A stretch of DNA of 64,000 nucleotides from Microcaldota archaeon (lineage in GTDB: Archaea; Micrarchaeota; Micrarchaeia; Micrarchaeales; Micrarchaeaceae), in assembly GCA_021797495.1 (NCBI GenBank), contig JAJZZO010000018.1, positions 1 through 64,000 of the forward strand, in the 5' to 3' direction. The position numbers were made by a program, and so were the translations under genes. Position 1 is the stretch's first letter. Each line of letters begins with the position of its first letter. The notes below the pieces were generated by a model. It made no database searches. It was not told the origin of the DNA and worked only from the letters and a program-made list of their open reading frames with translations. This document shows, piece after piece, positions 51,457 through 61,207 of the stretch.

Positions 51457-52122
51457 CTATTCCACCAAATCTGTTGCGTTGGTCGCGTTGATTACGACAG
51501 TCGACACAACGACTCCGGTCCCGCTCATTGCGGCGTATAAAACGCTTTTTGTATCTGTGGCATTGTACTTTATTATCCACATCCTTGTAGAGTTTATTCC
51601 CAAAGAGAGAAGGAACGGATTCGCCGTTCTGTAAAAACTCGCATAAGCGTTCGTGTTGTTGTAGCCATGGCTCGATATATAATTTATTATTGAGCTGTTG
51701 CCGCTTTCAAACGCCCTATCCATTGCGATGTACGGCTGCGATATGACATAATCTGGGGCGTACCCATAGCCATAGACCTTGCAAGCGGACGCATAAAGTA
51801 CTTCGTCGCTGGGAACCAAGGTAACTGCGGGGTAATCGAAACCTTCTGTCATAACTTCGGGACACGGTTTCGTGGAATTGTATACGACATCGAGAACTAC
51901 GTTCCAGCTGTCTTTTGTGAGGTTGGAACGTGATATGCTTATAACGTTGAAAACCGCATTCGGGTATTCCTGCTGTACGTCTTTTAGCACTAAGGCTTCG
52001 GCCTGTGCCGACGTTAGGGGTGTTGTGCTAGGGTGGTACAGAACAAGCACCGCTCCGAAAACAATGCCTAAAACGAATATTACTGCTATCGTCGCTATTG
52101 CTATTTTTACTAAAAGATTCAT
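51457..52122 (-). CDS. Membrane-anchored extracellular protein
   Basis: 221 residues from the ATG at 52122. One transmembrane helix (about 5-30, VKIAIATIAVIFVLGIVFGAVLVLY) is followed by an extracellular domain with a Cys pair, YGYGYAPDY and several NxT sequons. TATATAAT (about 52147) lies 25 bases upstream of the ATG, so the mRNA is probably leaderless; the longer frame to 52266 spans the promoter and is rejected. Function unknown. Confidence 0.65.
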   Translation of the reverse strand: MNLLVKIAIATIAVIFVLGIVFGAVLVLYHPSTTPLTSAQAEALVLKDVQQEYPNAVFNVISISRSNLTKDSWNVVLDVVYNSTKPCPEVMTEGFDYPAVTLVPSDEVLYASACKVYGYGYAPDYVISQPYIAMDRAFESGNSSIINYISSHGYNNTNAYASFYRTANPFLLSLGINSTRMWIIKYNATDTKSVLYAAMSGTGVVVSTVVINATNATDLVE

Positions 52123-52308
52123 GGTAGATATTCTAGGACAAATTTTATATAATGGATGGCTTTCCTGAATAATCCCTGCCTGTTGATTTATTTTTGAGGC
52201 AGGAATATCCCGGCTAAAAAACCATAAAAAGGTAGAAAACAATGTTGGTATAAAATTCGACTTCAACTAACGTATTTAAAGATTTGATTATTAATCTGGT
52301 ATGAGAAG

Positions 52309-53322
52309 ATGCACAGGTTAAAGCATACATATTCAACAAAGCATGCTGATTTTCTGGTAGTTCATGCCATTTCTGATAAAACTTCCGAAGGAGTTCGCCT
52401 GCAGTCGGCTATGGAGTATCTTATGACTTACGGCTGGGCAATACTCGTTATCGCGATAGTCCTTGCTGCATTGTTCCAGCTGGGAGTATTCAACTCGGCA
52501 AACTTCGCTCCAAAAGCTCCGCCGGGCTCATGCCAGGTTTTCAGGCCTAACGGCCCTGGCACAACCACATCTATCGACCTTGAGGGCATGTGCAACGGCA
52601 TGCTGCCGCGGTATGTTGCATTGTTTAATGGAGGCAGTTCTGCAGTAACCACACAGTTGTATAGGAACGTAACTGGCGGCGGCTGGACTGAAGGAGGTTG
52701 GGTCGACGTTTCTGGTGACAGTACCGGTTATTGCGGTGCCCACTCCAACGTATTGCTCAACGATAGGGGTTCAGGCGCAGGGAACTCGCTTACACTGGGA
52801 ACCGGACCCTCGAGTTCCGGCGGCTTCTCTTTTTTCTTTGGTTGGGATTCAAACGGCATCGGTAGTTTTGCCACCTCCAACTCAATATACCAATATAACC
52901 ACTGGTACTTTATTGTAGGCACATACAATTCGAGTTATGGGTTCAGCCTTTACGTAAACGGAAAGCCTGTAGCATATTACACTAACTCTGGTTCCCATTC
53001 AGGAACAACATGTACAGACGGTGCATTGCCAACACACTTTGATTCTTCATTTCCATGGGTTATAGGTTATGAGAATTCGTGGAATTCTTATTTTGATGGC
53101 TCTATTGCCAATGTGCAGGTATACAACACCGCCATCCCTGCAAACAATATCGAAATCCTCTATAGAGAGGGCATAGGCGGTGCGCCGATGAATATACAAA
53201 ATCTTGTGGCTTGGTGGCCGTTAAACGGCAACGCCAATGATTACAGCGGCAACGACAAAAATGGCGTGCCTAATGGAGTTAGTTATAGCACATCGTGGAC
53301 TTTAGGATACACGCCGCCGTAA
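52309..53322 (+). CDS. LamG-domain surface protein with prepilin-like signal
   Basis: 337 residues. After about 33 residues comes LQSAMEYLMTYGWAILVIAIVLAALFQLGVF, a pattern seen in many small archaea, like a class III signal plus helix. The outer part is a LamG/concanavalin-like beta sandwich with FSLYVNGKPVAYY, FDGSIANVQVYNTAI and LVAWWPLNGNANDYSG. Such domains bind sugars; possible adhesin. A TATA-like box (52271-52281) lies about 30 bases upstream. Confidence 0.75.
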   Translation: MHRLKHTYSTKHADFLVVHAISDKTSEGVRLQSAMEYLMTYGWAILVIAIVLAALFQLGVFNSANFAPKAPPGSCQVFRPNGPGTTTSIDLEGMCNGMLPRYVALFNGGSSAVTTQLYRNVTGGGWTEGGWVDVSGDSTGYCGAHSNVLLNDRGSGAGNSLTLGTGPSSSGGFSFFFGWDSNGIGSFATSNSIYQYNHWYFIVGTYNSSYGFSLYVNGKPVAYYTNSGSHSGTTCTDGALPTHFDSSFPWVIGYENSWNSYFDGSIANVQVYNTAIPANNIEILYREGIGGAPMNIQNLVAWWPLNGNANDYSGNDKNGVPNGVSYSTSWTLGYTPP

Positions 53323-53482
53323 TAACAGAAGTTACAACGTTATGCCGCATTTCCATGCAGTATGTTCTAGAGGTCCAATAACCTTCGTCCAGTCTAACCC
53401 ACTGCTATCTGCCATGCCATAATCAGCGCTTTGCTCTGCCTATTATTTTGAATTAGTCACAAAGCCATAGCAAATGCAAAAT

Positions 53483-54385
53483 TTAGTTCTGCTGGAGCGA
53501 AAGGAAAAGAAGCAACGCTTTTGCTATGAGCAGCTTGTTTTTCGCCTGTTCCCAAACTATGCTCTTTGGTCCGTCAATCACTTCGGAAGTTATCTCCTCG
53601 CCCCTGTGCGCCGGGAGGCAGTGCATTACCAGGGCGCTAGGGTCTGCGTATTCCAAGAGTTTTGAATTGACCTGGAAATCCTTGAATAGCTCTTTCCTTT
53701 TTTCCGCTTCAACTTCCTGTCCCATACTTACGAACGTATCCGTATAGACTATGTTTGCCCCTTCCAGGCCCTCTTTTACGTTGTCGTACACGTACACAAG
53801 CCCGTGCTCCCTAGCTTTGTTGAAATACGTGCTGTTGGGGTTGTAATCCTTTGGCCCGACAAGAGTCATGCGCGCCCCAAGCTTCGTGGCTGCAAGCATG
53901 AGAGAATTTGCAGTGTTGGTAGCTATATCGCCAACAAAAGCTATCTTCACGTCCTTGAAATTCTTTATGTGCGAATTAATCGTATACATGTCCACGAGCG
54001 CCTGCGTCGGATGTTCGAGATCCGTAAGCGCATTTATCACGGGCACAGAAGAATTTTCTGCCATTTCAACTATGTCGTCATGCCTGTACAATCTTGCTGC
54101 TATGAAGTCGCAATAGCTGCTCAGCATACGCCCTATATCGGCAAAGCTCTCCCCTCTGCTTTTCTGGGTTGTGTTTGAATCTATGTATATTCCCTTTCCT
54201 CCGAGCTGCGATATCCCTGCTTCGAAGGAGGTCCTTGTCCGCGTAGAGGGTTTCTCGAAAAAAAGCGCTAGTGTTGAATTTTCCCTGAGTGAGGTCTGTT
54301 CCTTGTTGTCCTTCAAATTTTCTGCAATGTCGAATATCTTAAGCATGTCGTCCTTTGAGAGGTCGTTTATGCTAAGAATGTTCAT
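53483..54385 (-). CDS. argF: Ornithine carbamoyltransferase
   Basis: 300 residues. The carbamoyl-phosphate site STRTRTSFE is complete, HPTQALVD and the ornithine-site MHCLPAHRGEEIT identify OTC rather than aspartate transcarbamoylase. It makes citrulline for arginine synthesis. The ATG at 54385 is chosen over a GTG at 54391 that touches the upstream gene's stop. No other arg gene is in the window. Confidence 0.93.
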   Translation of the reverse strand: MNILSINDLSKDDMLKIFDIAENLKDNKEQTSLRENSTLALFFEKPSTRTRTSFEAGISQLGGKGIYIDSNTTQKSRGESFADIGRMLSSYCDFIAARLYRHDDIVEMAENSSVPVINALTDLEHPTQALVDMYTINSHIKNFKDVKIAFVGDIATNTANSLMLAATKLGARMTLVGPKDYNPNSTYFNKAREHGLVYVYDNVKEGLEGANIVYTDTFVSMGQEVEAEKRKELFKDFQVNSKLLEYADPSALVMHCLPAHRGEEITSEVIDGPKSIVWEQAKNKLLIAKALLLFLSLQQN

Positions 54386-54390
54386 GGGCA

Positions 54391-54855
54391 CTACCCGAAA
54401 ATGGATCCGAACCCGGCATTCGCGCGCTCTTCCTCATCGTGTATTGCCGCTATCACTTTCTGCGAGGCTTCTGCGTCGGCAAGCGCAAAGCTCTTGTACT
54501 CATCCTTAAGCCTGTCCTCTGCGTTTTTCAGGAATTCGTCATTTGCCTTGAGGTATAAATAGCACTTTTCGGAGTTCAGGCCAAGCGATGCCCCCTCCCT
54601 TAAGCTGTACTCCTGCCTTGCAAATATTACGTTGAGGTTCTTGTCGTTTTTCAACCTGTCCTTCGCATCGTCTATGCGCTTCTGGAGATCTTCCATCTGC
54701 TGCTTGAGCTCCGGATGCTGTTCCATGTATTTTTTGTCCTCGAATTCCTTCGGCATGTCTGGGAGCAGGTTCTTGTCAAGGTACGGGTCGTAGGAAAGAA
54801 CCTTTGACAATTTTTCCATCTCTGACTTGTCGAAAGAGTAAACCCTCTCTGACAT
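54391..54855 (-). CDS. Hypothetical helical protein
   Basis: 154 residues, highly charged and helical (a probable coiled coil at 60-110), no family recognised. It sits between S8e (4 bases upstream) and OTC (adjacent), so it is probably cotranscribed with S8e. The start is ATG at 54855; a TTG one codon earlier is also open. Confidence 0.6.
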   Translation of the reverse strand: MSERVYSFDKSEMEKLSKVLSYDPYLDKNLLPDMPKEFEDKKYMEQHPELKQQMEDLQKRIDDAKDRLKNDKNLNVIFARQEYSLREGASLGLNSEKCYLYLKANDEFLKNAEDRLKDEYKSFALADAEASQKVIAAIHDEEERANAGFGSIFG

Positions 54856-54859
54856 CAAA

Positions 54860-55255
54860 TCACGATATAAGCTTGGCTATAACAGTCCCTTCCCTTCCGG
54901 GCCTGTTTACCACAACCGCTTTGCCCATGTCGGTGTTTATTATAGTGCCCTTGGTTATTATGTTCTGCCTTGCGAAGTTCCTGTTGTCCTTGGACTCGAG
55001 CACTCCTTTTATTTCGAGCTTTTTGTAGCCCTCTTTGGTAAGCACGCTCACGCTCTTCGCAGCCTTGAGTTTTGCGGTACTTCTTCCTCCGCGCCTCCTT
55101 ACGGTATCGGTTATATCCTTACCGGAAAGCTTTGTGGCGCTGAAGTAATTGCCCATATTGCTTCTTCTTTTGTCCTTGAACTTTATCTTTCTCTTGCCGT
55201 TTCCGGAGCCTTTGGTCTCCGAAGGGCCGTGCATCTGTTTGCTAAACTGACTCAT
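54860..55255 (-). CDS. rps8e: 30S ribosomal protein S8e (eS8)
   Basis: 131 residues. KRKIKFKDKRRSNMGNYFSATKL, RRRGGRSTAKLKAAKSVSV, NRNFARQNIITKGTIINT and NRPGREGTVIAKLI match archaeal S8e, which lies near the decoding domain. The N-terminal tail (SQFSKQMHGPSETKGSG) is longer than usual. AT-rich promoter sequence precedes it in a 429-base spacer. Confidence 0.94.
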   Translation of the reverse strand: MSQFSKQMHGPSETKGSGNGKRKIKFKDKRRSNMGNYFSATKLSGKDITDTVRRRGGRSTAKLKAAKSVSVLTKEGYKKLEIKGVLESKDNRNFARQNIITKGTIINTDMGKAVVVNRPGREGTVIAKLIS

Positions 55256-55684
55256 AAACTCACTACGTTTTTATCTTAAAGCGAATAGAAAATGGTGCTT
55301 TAACGGATTAATATGCATCTATAAGCTTGTGACATCCTCCACTGCTAAAGCATATGGTCTTCCCAAGTGCAAACTGGATAATGGAATATGGATAAAAAAG
55401 TATATATATGTTTCGAGGCAATTTTCCATTATAGGGCGGGACACGCCCGAATCAACGCCTTCGGATGATTTTGTAAGACCACAATTCCATGTGGCAAATT
55501 TCGATGAACTAGGAACATACCAAGTGCAAACTGGTCTGATGCCACTTTCTCCCGAATGGAAAAAGGGAGTTTTTCCCAGATGAAGATGCGTCTGATGATT
55601 CTGGGCTATTTATGCGGTTCGCTTTCATCCCACCCATAAATGGTGTGGATTTCCTGCCCACTTAGTTAAAATTTTGTATATGGT
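55256..55684. other. 429-base spacer with a 15-bp direct repeat and a weak ORF
   Basis: CCAAGTGCAAACTGG occurs at 55363-55377 and 55520-55534. The plus-strand frame 55329-55583 (GTG start, 84 residues) has no recognisable domain and reads the two copies in different frames, so it is not convincing as a gene. A short IR (CGGGACACGCCCG, near 55438) is present. The stretch may be a decayed gene or a duplication scar. Confidence 0.4.
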
Positions 55685-56350
55685 CTAGAAATTGTCTATC
55701 CGCAGCTGCTTTTCAACAACCTTGGTGTCTGTTGTGTTCCGCGCCTTTTCTATTGCCCAATGCACTTCATGTGCGTCTATTTCCATACTGCTGAGCACTA
55801 TATTTGTCGTTATCCGTTCTCTATGTGTGCCATTGCTTGACATCGTTTTACTGTAAAAAAATGGGCTCGGGTAGTATATTTTGAGCGTCGTCGCATTCCT
55901 TTCTTCGCTAGAGATAAAGTCAAAATACTTAATCTCCGAAATTTTGAAATGCGCAGTAGTATCGCCGCCTGTTGAATCAAGCACTGCGTAAAGCGTGGGT
56001 GTGTCATATGGGTGCTTAAACTCGTTCTTGACCTTGGTAGCATACAAGTCTATGTTCGTGCTTCCAAACCTAGAGTTCAATGCTATGACGTTCTTTATCG
56101 CTTCCAAGACCACCATTGCCTGCATATTGCCAGATACGCACAAATCAGTGTAGCTCCCTTTTTCCATGCCGGTTTTTATGTCCATGTGCAGCCTTCCATT
56201 TACCGATTCCTGAACTGTAGTTGTAAACTCTGCTTTAAAAGAGGTAAAATGTGCTATGCGTTCGCTTCTGAGAAGTTCTCTTGGAGACCCTGAGTTAACC
56301 TTCAAACTCTGTGTCCTTAATTCAGATTCCTTGTACACCTCTATGTACAT
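55685..56350 (-). CDS. Hypothetical protein, mixed alpha/beta
   Basis: 221 residues beginning MYIEVYKESELR. The pattern of strands and helices (YTDLCVSGNMQAMVVLEAIKNVIALNSRFGSTNIDLYATKV) suggests an alpha/beta domain with ASKHA- or RNase-H-like spacing, but nothing is diagnostic. No signal peptide. It is oriented with MetRS downstream of the spacer. Family unknown. Confidence 0.5.
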   Translation of the reverse strand: MYIEVYKESELRTQSLKVNSGSPRELLRSERIAHFTSFKAEFTTTVQESVNGRLHMDIKTGMEKGSYTDLCVSGNMQAMVVLEAIKNVIALNSRFGSTNIDLYATKVKNEFKHPYDTPTLYAVLDSTGGDTTAHFKISEIKYFDFISSEERNATTLKIYYPSPFFYSKTMSSNGTHRERITTNIVLSSMEIDAHEVHWAIEKARNTTDTKVVEKQLRIDNF

Positions 56351-56391
56351 AATATATGCTGGGCATTTCCTAATATTTATACTTTGCAGAA

Positions 56392-58047
56392 TCAGCTTTC
56401 TTCGAACTTTTCCAGTTTCTTGAGCTGCTTTTCACTGAACTTTGTGAATATCGGCTCAAGCCCTTCCAGGTCAAGCGCCTCAATCTCGTTATCGAGCAAG
56501 GAAATGCCCGGTTTTTCTACTCCGAATCTCCGCAAGATTTTTTTCGATGCTTCTGGGGCGAAAGGCCACATCAGCATGCCTATGTGGTACACAAGCCTTA
56601 CCAAACTACCGAGCATGCTTCTCGCGTTTTCCTCATTTCCGGGCAAAACGCCGTCCTTGCCAACGATCTCCCACGGCTTTTTGTTGCTTATCATTTCGTT
56701 GCCTAAGTCCGCAATGGCGACCAGATCTCTGAGCGCCTCCCTAATCCTGAATCCCTCAAAGTTATTCACGTAGCTTTCACGCAGTTTTATGGCCTTGGGC
56801 ATTTGTCCTATGTCTGTTTTTAAGTCTTCCACGCGCAATTTTGAATTCTTCAAAAGGGTCAAAACCCTGTGCACGTAGTTGCCTATCTTGTCGTTCATTA
56901 CCTTGTTAATTATGTCCACAAAAAGGGCTATCGTGAAATCAGTGTCTGAATTTTCAGGAGACAGATACATAAGTGCGAACCTCCAATAATCCGCATCTGC
57001 TATCTCAAGGGCGTTTTCCATGTTCAATCCTACACCTCTGCTCTTGGAGAACTTCAAGCCCTTTGCCGTAAGGTATTCGTAAGCGTATATGGTATGGGGC
57101 AGCACATAGCCGAGGTTTGCCCCTATGAGCAATCCTGGCCACATCATTGTGTGGAATTCTATGTTGTCCTTTCCCATGAACTGTATGAGCCTTGTCTCAG
57201 GGTTTTTCCAATAATCCTTCCATTTATCCGACCATTCCATGCTTATGCCTATGTATCCTATGACTGCATCGAACCACACGTAGAAGACTTTGTCCTCGAA
57301 GCCCTCCTTCGGCACAGGAAAGCCCCATTTCATCTCCCTGGTTATTTCGCGCGCCTCCAAGCCCTGCCCGAGGTAACTGATGGTTTTGTTAGCCGCGTTC
57401 TTGCTCCATGAACCCATGCGTCCTTTCACAAATTCCAGTATGTCTGGCTGGAGCTTGTCAAGCTCTATCGCAAGGTTCATCGTTTTCTTGAATTCTATAT
57501 CCTTGTTGTGGCACAAGCCGCAATAAGGGTCTACAAGCTCCCCTGGTGTTAAAAGCCTGCCGCAGTTGTCGCACTGGTCCCCCCTTGCACCCTCAAAGCC
57601 GCAGTACGGGCATTTGCCTTCTATATACCTGTCAGTAAGGAACCTTTTGTCTATGTTGCAATAAGGCATTACCGATTCAACGCTTTTTATGTATCCGTTC
57701 CTTTCAAGGGCGCCAAAGATTTCGTAGACCGCTTTCTTGTTGCTTTCAGAATGGGTCTTGCCGTAATAAGTGAATCTGCATTCGAATTTTCCGAAAATCT
57801 CCTTCATGCGTTCATGTACGCTGTCTGCCAAACGCTCAGGCGCAACACCCTCCTTGAGCGCCCTTATCTCTATTGGAGTGCCATGCTGGTCTGAGCCGCA
57901 TATGAATATAGAGTCATATCCTGCAAGTTCGGTATACCTGTAGAAAACATCCGCTGGCAGTATCGAGCCTACGAAGTTCCCTATGTGAGGTATTGCTTCT
58001 GAATAAGGCAGCGCGGATGTTATTATCATTTTTTTGTTGTCTGGCAT
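56392..58047 (-). CDS. metG: Methionyl-tRNA synthetase
   Basis: 551 residues from ATG 58047. Class I catalytic motif reads HIGN (in SEAIPHIGNFVG), the KMSKS equivalent is FSKSRG, and the zinc knuckle insert has three CxxC pairs (CPYC, CDNC, CGLC). The C-terminal anticodon-binding helical bundle is present; there is no tRBD extension. It charges initiator and elongator tRNA-Met. A longer frame to 58089 starts inside the promoter shared with MCM and is less likely. Confidence 0.94.
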   Translation of the reverse strand: MPDNKKMIITSALPYSEAIPHIGNFVGSILPADVFYRYTELAGYDSIFICGSDQHGTPIEIRALKEGVAPERLADSVHERMKEIFGKFECRFTYYGKTHSESNKKAVYEIFGALERNGYIKSVESVMPYCNIDKRFLTDRYIEGKCPYCGFEGARGDQCDNCGRLLTPGELVDPYCGLCHNKDIEFKKTMNLAIELDKLQPDILEFVKGRMGSWSKNAANKTISYLGQGLEAREITREMKWGFPVPKEGFEDKVFYVWFDAVIGYIGISMEWSDKWKDYWKNPETRLIQFMGKDNIEFHTMMWPGLLIGANLGYVLPHTIYAYEYLTAKGLKFSKSRGVGLNMENALEIADADYWRFALMYLSPENSDTDFTIALFVDIINKVMNDKIGNYVHRVLTLLKNSKLRVEDLKTDIGQMPKAIKLRESYVNNFEGFRIREALRDLVAIADLGNEMISNKKPWEIVGKDGVLPGNEENARSMLGSLVRLVYHIGMLMWPFAPEASKKILRRFGVEKPGISLLDNEIEALDLEGLEPIFTKFSEKQLKKLEKFEES

Positions 58048-58161
58048 TTTATTACACTTCGACGTGGATTTAATGCTATAACTATACAATAGAAGCTTAT
58101 AAATAATTTAAAGCATAATCAATTTCGGGCTGTTTCTGACAATGGCTTAAGGTGCTTTACA

Positions 58162-60225
58162 TTGGAAGATGCTGTAATATCTGCAATAAAATCCCGCTTT
58201 GACGAATTCTTGGAGCTATATTACAGGGAAGGCATCGATGACATAATAGTATCGTTCCCGGAGAAGCGCAGCCTTTCAGTGGGCATAAGCGATCTTGCGA
58301 AATTCGACCCAAACATGGCCAGCGAACTCGTTAACAATCCTGACGTTGTCGTACGCGCAGCGAACGAATCCCTCAAATACAAGCTTTCCGACGTTCAGCT
58401 GGGAATGCACGAGCCGCACGTGAGGTTCTACGGTCTTAAAATAAACAACCCGCTGGTGCAGGACGTGGGCTCATCGTACATATCAAAGCTCATAAGCCTG
58501 GACGGGCTCATAGTCAAAAGGTCCGAGATAAGCCCAAGAGTAAGGATAGGCGTTTACGAGTGCACGTTTTGTGGTGCAAGGCAGACTGTACAAACAGACA
58601 AGGACCCTGTCCCGGAGATATGCCGCGAGTGCAAGAGAAAATCCCTGAAGCAGGTTCCTGAGGAATCGCAGTTCATAAACCTGCAAAAGATAGCGGTCCA
58701 AGACCCTCTTGAGAAGCTCAGGGGCAATACGCCGACCTGGCAGCTCGAGGTTTGGCTCGAGGACGACATGGTGAACACCGTAATACCTGGAGACAGGATA
58801 GAGTTGACAGGCGTATTGCGCATAAGACCCAGGAAGAACCAGCGCGGCAAAACCGAGCAGAACCTCTATACAATGTTCGTCGAAGCTGTCTCGATAGTTC
58901 CCAAACAGAAGGAGTTCGCAGAGCTTTCGATAACCGAAGAGGAGATGAGGGAGATAAAGGAGCTTTCAAGGGACCCGCAGATATTCGAAAAGATAGGAAA
59001 ATCCATTGCCACGTCTATATATGGCCACGATGAGATAAAGAAAGCTGTGGCGTTGCAGCTCTTCGGCGGCACAATGGGCAAGACGCTTGTTGACGGTGGG
59101 ATCATAAGGAGCGACATGCACATAATGCTAATAGGTGATCCCGGAAGCGCAAAAACCAGGATACTTCAAGCGGTATCGCAGCTGGTGCCGAAAGGCATAT
59201 ACGTCAGCGGCAAATCCGTTACTGGAGGAGGGCTAACAGCTGTTGCCGAGAGGGACGATTTCTCAGAGGGGGGCTGGACGCTAAAAGCTGGTGCGCTGGT
59301 GCTCGGCTCAGGCGGCATAGTCTGCATAGACGAATTCGACAAGATAGGCTCCGAGGACAAGGCCGCGCTGCACGAAGCGCTCGAATCGCAGACTATAAGC
59401 GTGGCAAAGGCTGGCATCATAGCCACATTCAGCGCAAGGGCTGCTGTCCTAGCCGCGGCAAACCCGAAATTCGGCCGTTTCGATCCTCACCAATATCCTG
59501 CGGAGCAGTTCGACATACCTCCCACATTGCTTTCAAGGTTTGACCTGATATTTCCCATAACAGACGTAATGGATGAAGACATAGACAGGAACATAGCCAA
59601 GCATATACTAGTGCAGCACGAGGCCGCAGGCGCAAGGCTCGCTGAAATGAAGGAGTTCGAGCAGGTCGAGGCGCCGCCAATAAGCCACGACCTACTGAGG
59701 AAATATATAGCGTACGCGAGGAAGTACGTTTCACCGAGGCTCAGCCAGGAAGCGAGCGAGCACATACAAAAATACTATGTAGACTTGAGGAAGACGGGAA
59801 TGAAGCAGGGTGCAGTGCCGATAACCCCGCGTCAGATTGAAGGCTTGGTAAGGATGAGTGAGGCCAGCGCCAAAAGCAGGCTCGCAGACGTCGTGGAGGT
59901 GTCCGACGCGGAACTGGCGATAAACCTAAGCAGGTTCATGCTCAAGTCACTAGCTCTCGATACAGGAGGGCGCATAGACATAGACACGATACTCACTGGC
60001 ATGCCGCGCGAGAAAGTGGACCGCATGAATTCCATACTCAATATAATAAAGAAGCTGGAGCAGGACGACAGCAACATAAAGATGCAGCGCGTGATAGAAG
60101 AGGCTGAGGCTGCAGGCATAGATTCCGCGACTGCAAGCAAATACCTGTCGGAGCTCGAGCGTTCCGGAGACATATACAGGCCAAGGCAGGGAGTCATAAA
60201 ACTTGTCCACCACGAGGCAGACTAA
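58162..60225 (+). CDS. mcm: MCM replicative helicase
   Basis: 687 residues. Start is TTG at 58162 with AAGGTG (58149-58154) upstream. N-terminal zinc ribbon C134/C137...C154/C157, the OB hairpin region, Walker A GDPGSAKT (325-332), Walker B IVCIDEFDKI, the arginine-finger region LLSRFDLIF and a C-terminal winged helix. Hexameric 3'-5' helicase at the replication fork; Cdc6 and GINS are not in the window. It is divergent from MetRS and upstream of a presenilin-like gene. Confidence 0.97.
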   Translation: MEDAVISAIKSRFDEFLELYYREGIDDIIVSFPEKRSLSVGISDLAKFDPNMASELVNNPDVVVRAANESLKYKLSDVQLGMHEPHVRFYGLKINNPLVQDVGSSYISKLISLDGLIVKRSEISPRVRIGVYECTFCGARQTVQTDKDPVPEICRECKRKSLKQVPEESQFINLQKIAVQDPLEKLRGNTPTWQLEVWLEDDMVNTVIPGDRIELTGVLRIRPRKNQRGKTEQNLYTMFVEAVSIVPKQKEFAELSITEEEMREIKELSRDPQIFEKIGKSIATSIYGHDEIKKAVALQLFGGTMGKTLVDGGIIRSDMHIMLIGDPGSAKTRILQAVSQLVPKGIYVSGKSVTGGGLTAVAERDDFSEGGWTLKAGALVLGSGGIVCIDEFDKIGSEDKAALHEALESQTISVAKAGIIATFSARAAVLAAANPKFGRFDPHQYPAEQFDIPPTLLSRFDLIFPITDVMDEDIDRNIAKHILVQHEAAGARLAEMKEFEQVEAPPISHDLLRKYIAYARKYVSPRLSQEASEHIQKYYVDLRKTGMKQGAVPITPRQIEGLVRMSEASAKSRLADVVEVSDAELAINLSRFMLKSLALDTGGRIDIDTILTGMPREKVDRMNSILNIIKKLEQDDSNIKMQRVIEEAEAAGIDSATASKYLSELERSGDIYRPRQGVIKLVHHEAD

Positions 60226-60235
60226 AGGTGTATTG

Positions 60236-61207
60236 TTGGAAAAAAGGTTGATAGAGAATAGGCAGCTTGTCGGAATCCTGACTATGTTCATGATCGTGCA
60301 GTTCGCGGGGATAGCGCTGGCCACGCTGTGGTTCAACGGCGCAACGTACCAGCAGATTACCAGCTCGCAGGTGGCAACGGGACCGACAAACGCCATTTTT
60401 CTCATAGGGTACATAATAATCCTTGCTGCTGTGATGATACTTATATTCAGGTTTTATCACGGTGCGAAACTATTCAGGGTGATAGAGGGAGTCGTGATAT
60501 TCATAGCCTCGTTCTACGTGTTCCTGATTCTGCTCGCTTATGCCACGCAGAACACTAACATAGCAACGGCAGGTGCAGTAATAATGGCGATACTGCTTGT
60601 TGCTGCAAAGAACAAGTGGGTAAAGCTGAAGAACGTTGCAGCCATAATAGCAAGCATAGGGGTAGGCGCAGTGCTTGGCGTGGGCTTCAGCTTCCTTGCG
60701 GCGATAATATTCATGGGACTGCTCGCTATATACGATTTCGTAGCAGTGTTTATAACAAAGCACATGATAACTTTGGCAAACGTGGTCACGGAAAACAACC
60801 TCGCATTCATGGTCGACATGAGCGAAGTCGAAGGGGTGCCGAAGTCTAACTTCAGCAAGAAGGAATTTGCAGAATACAACAAAGAGCTCAAGGCATCAGG
60901 CTCGCGCGGCAGGAGGATAATGTCGGTGATGAAAAAATCAAGCGGCATGGGTCTCGTTCCGATATCAGCCAATGTCGCGCTTGGCACAGGCGATTTGGCG
61001 ATACCGCTCATGGTCGCGGTATCTGCATACAAGCTTACGCTGAGCTTTGTCCCGAGTTTCTTCATAGCATTCGGCGCAGTCCTCGGGCTTCTGTTGACCA
61101 TGTTCATATTAAGAAAATACAAGCGCGCCCTTCCGGCAATACCTCCGCTATTCCTCGGCGTCCTTATAGGATTTGCCCTTTACTACCTCATCTACTACGT
61201 TGTTTAG
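60236..61207 (+). CDS. Presenilin/SPP-like intramembrane aspartyl protease
   Basis: 323 residues, about nine hydrophobic helices. The two catalytic motifs are visible: YDFVAV (YD) on one helix and GTGDLAIPL (GxGD) on a later one, followed by an ALPAIPPL stretch that matches the PAL region. Presenilin-type proteases cut membrane proteins or signal peptides within the bilayer; archaeal homologues exist in several lineages. TTG at 60236 with AGGTG five bases upstream is the likely start, 10 bases after the MCM stop. Its last 60 bases overlap the convergent XPD gene's end. Confidence 0.85.
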   Translation: MEKRLIENRQLVGILTMFMIVQFAGIALATLWFNGATYQQITSSQVATGPTNAIFLIGYIIILAAVMILIFRFYHGAKLFRVIEGVVIFIASFYVFLILLAYATQNTNIATAGAVIMAILLVAAKNKWVKLKNVAAIIASIGVGAVLGVGFSFLAAIIFMGLLAIYDFVAVFITKHMITLANVVTENNLAFMVDMSEVEGVPKSNFSKKEFAEYNKELKASGSRGRRIMSVMKKSSGMGLVPISANVALGTGDLAIPLMVAVSAYKLTLSFVPSFFIAFGAVLGLLLTMFILRKYKRALPAIPPLFLGVLIGFALYYLIYYVV

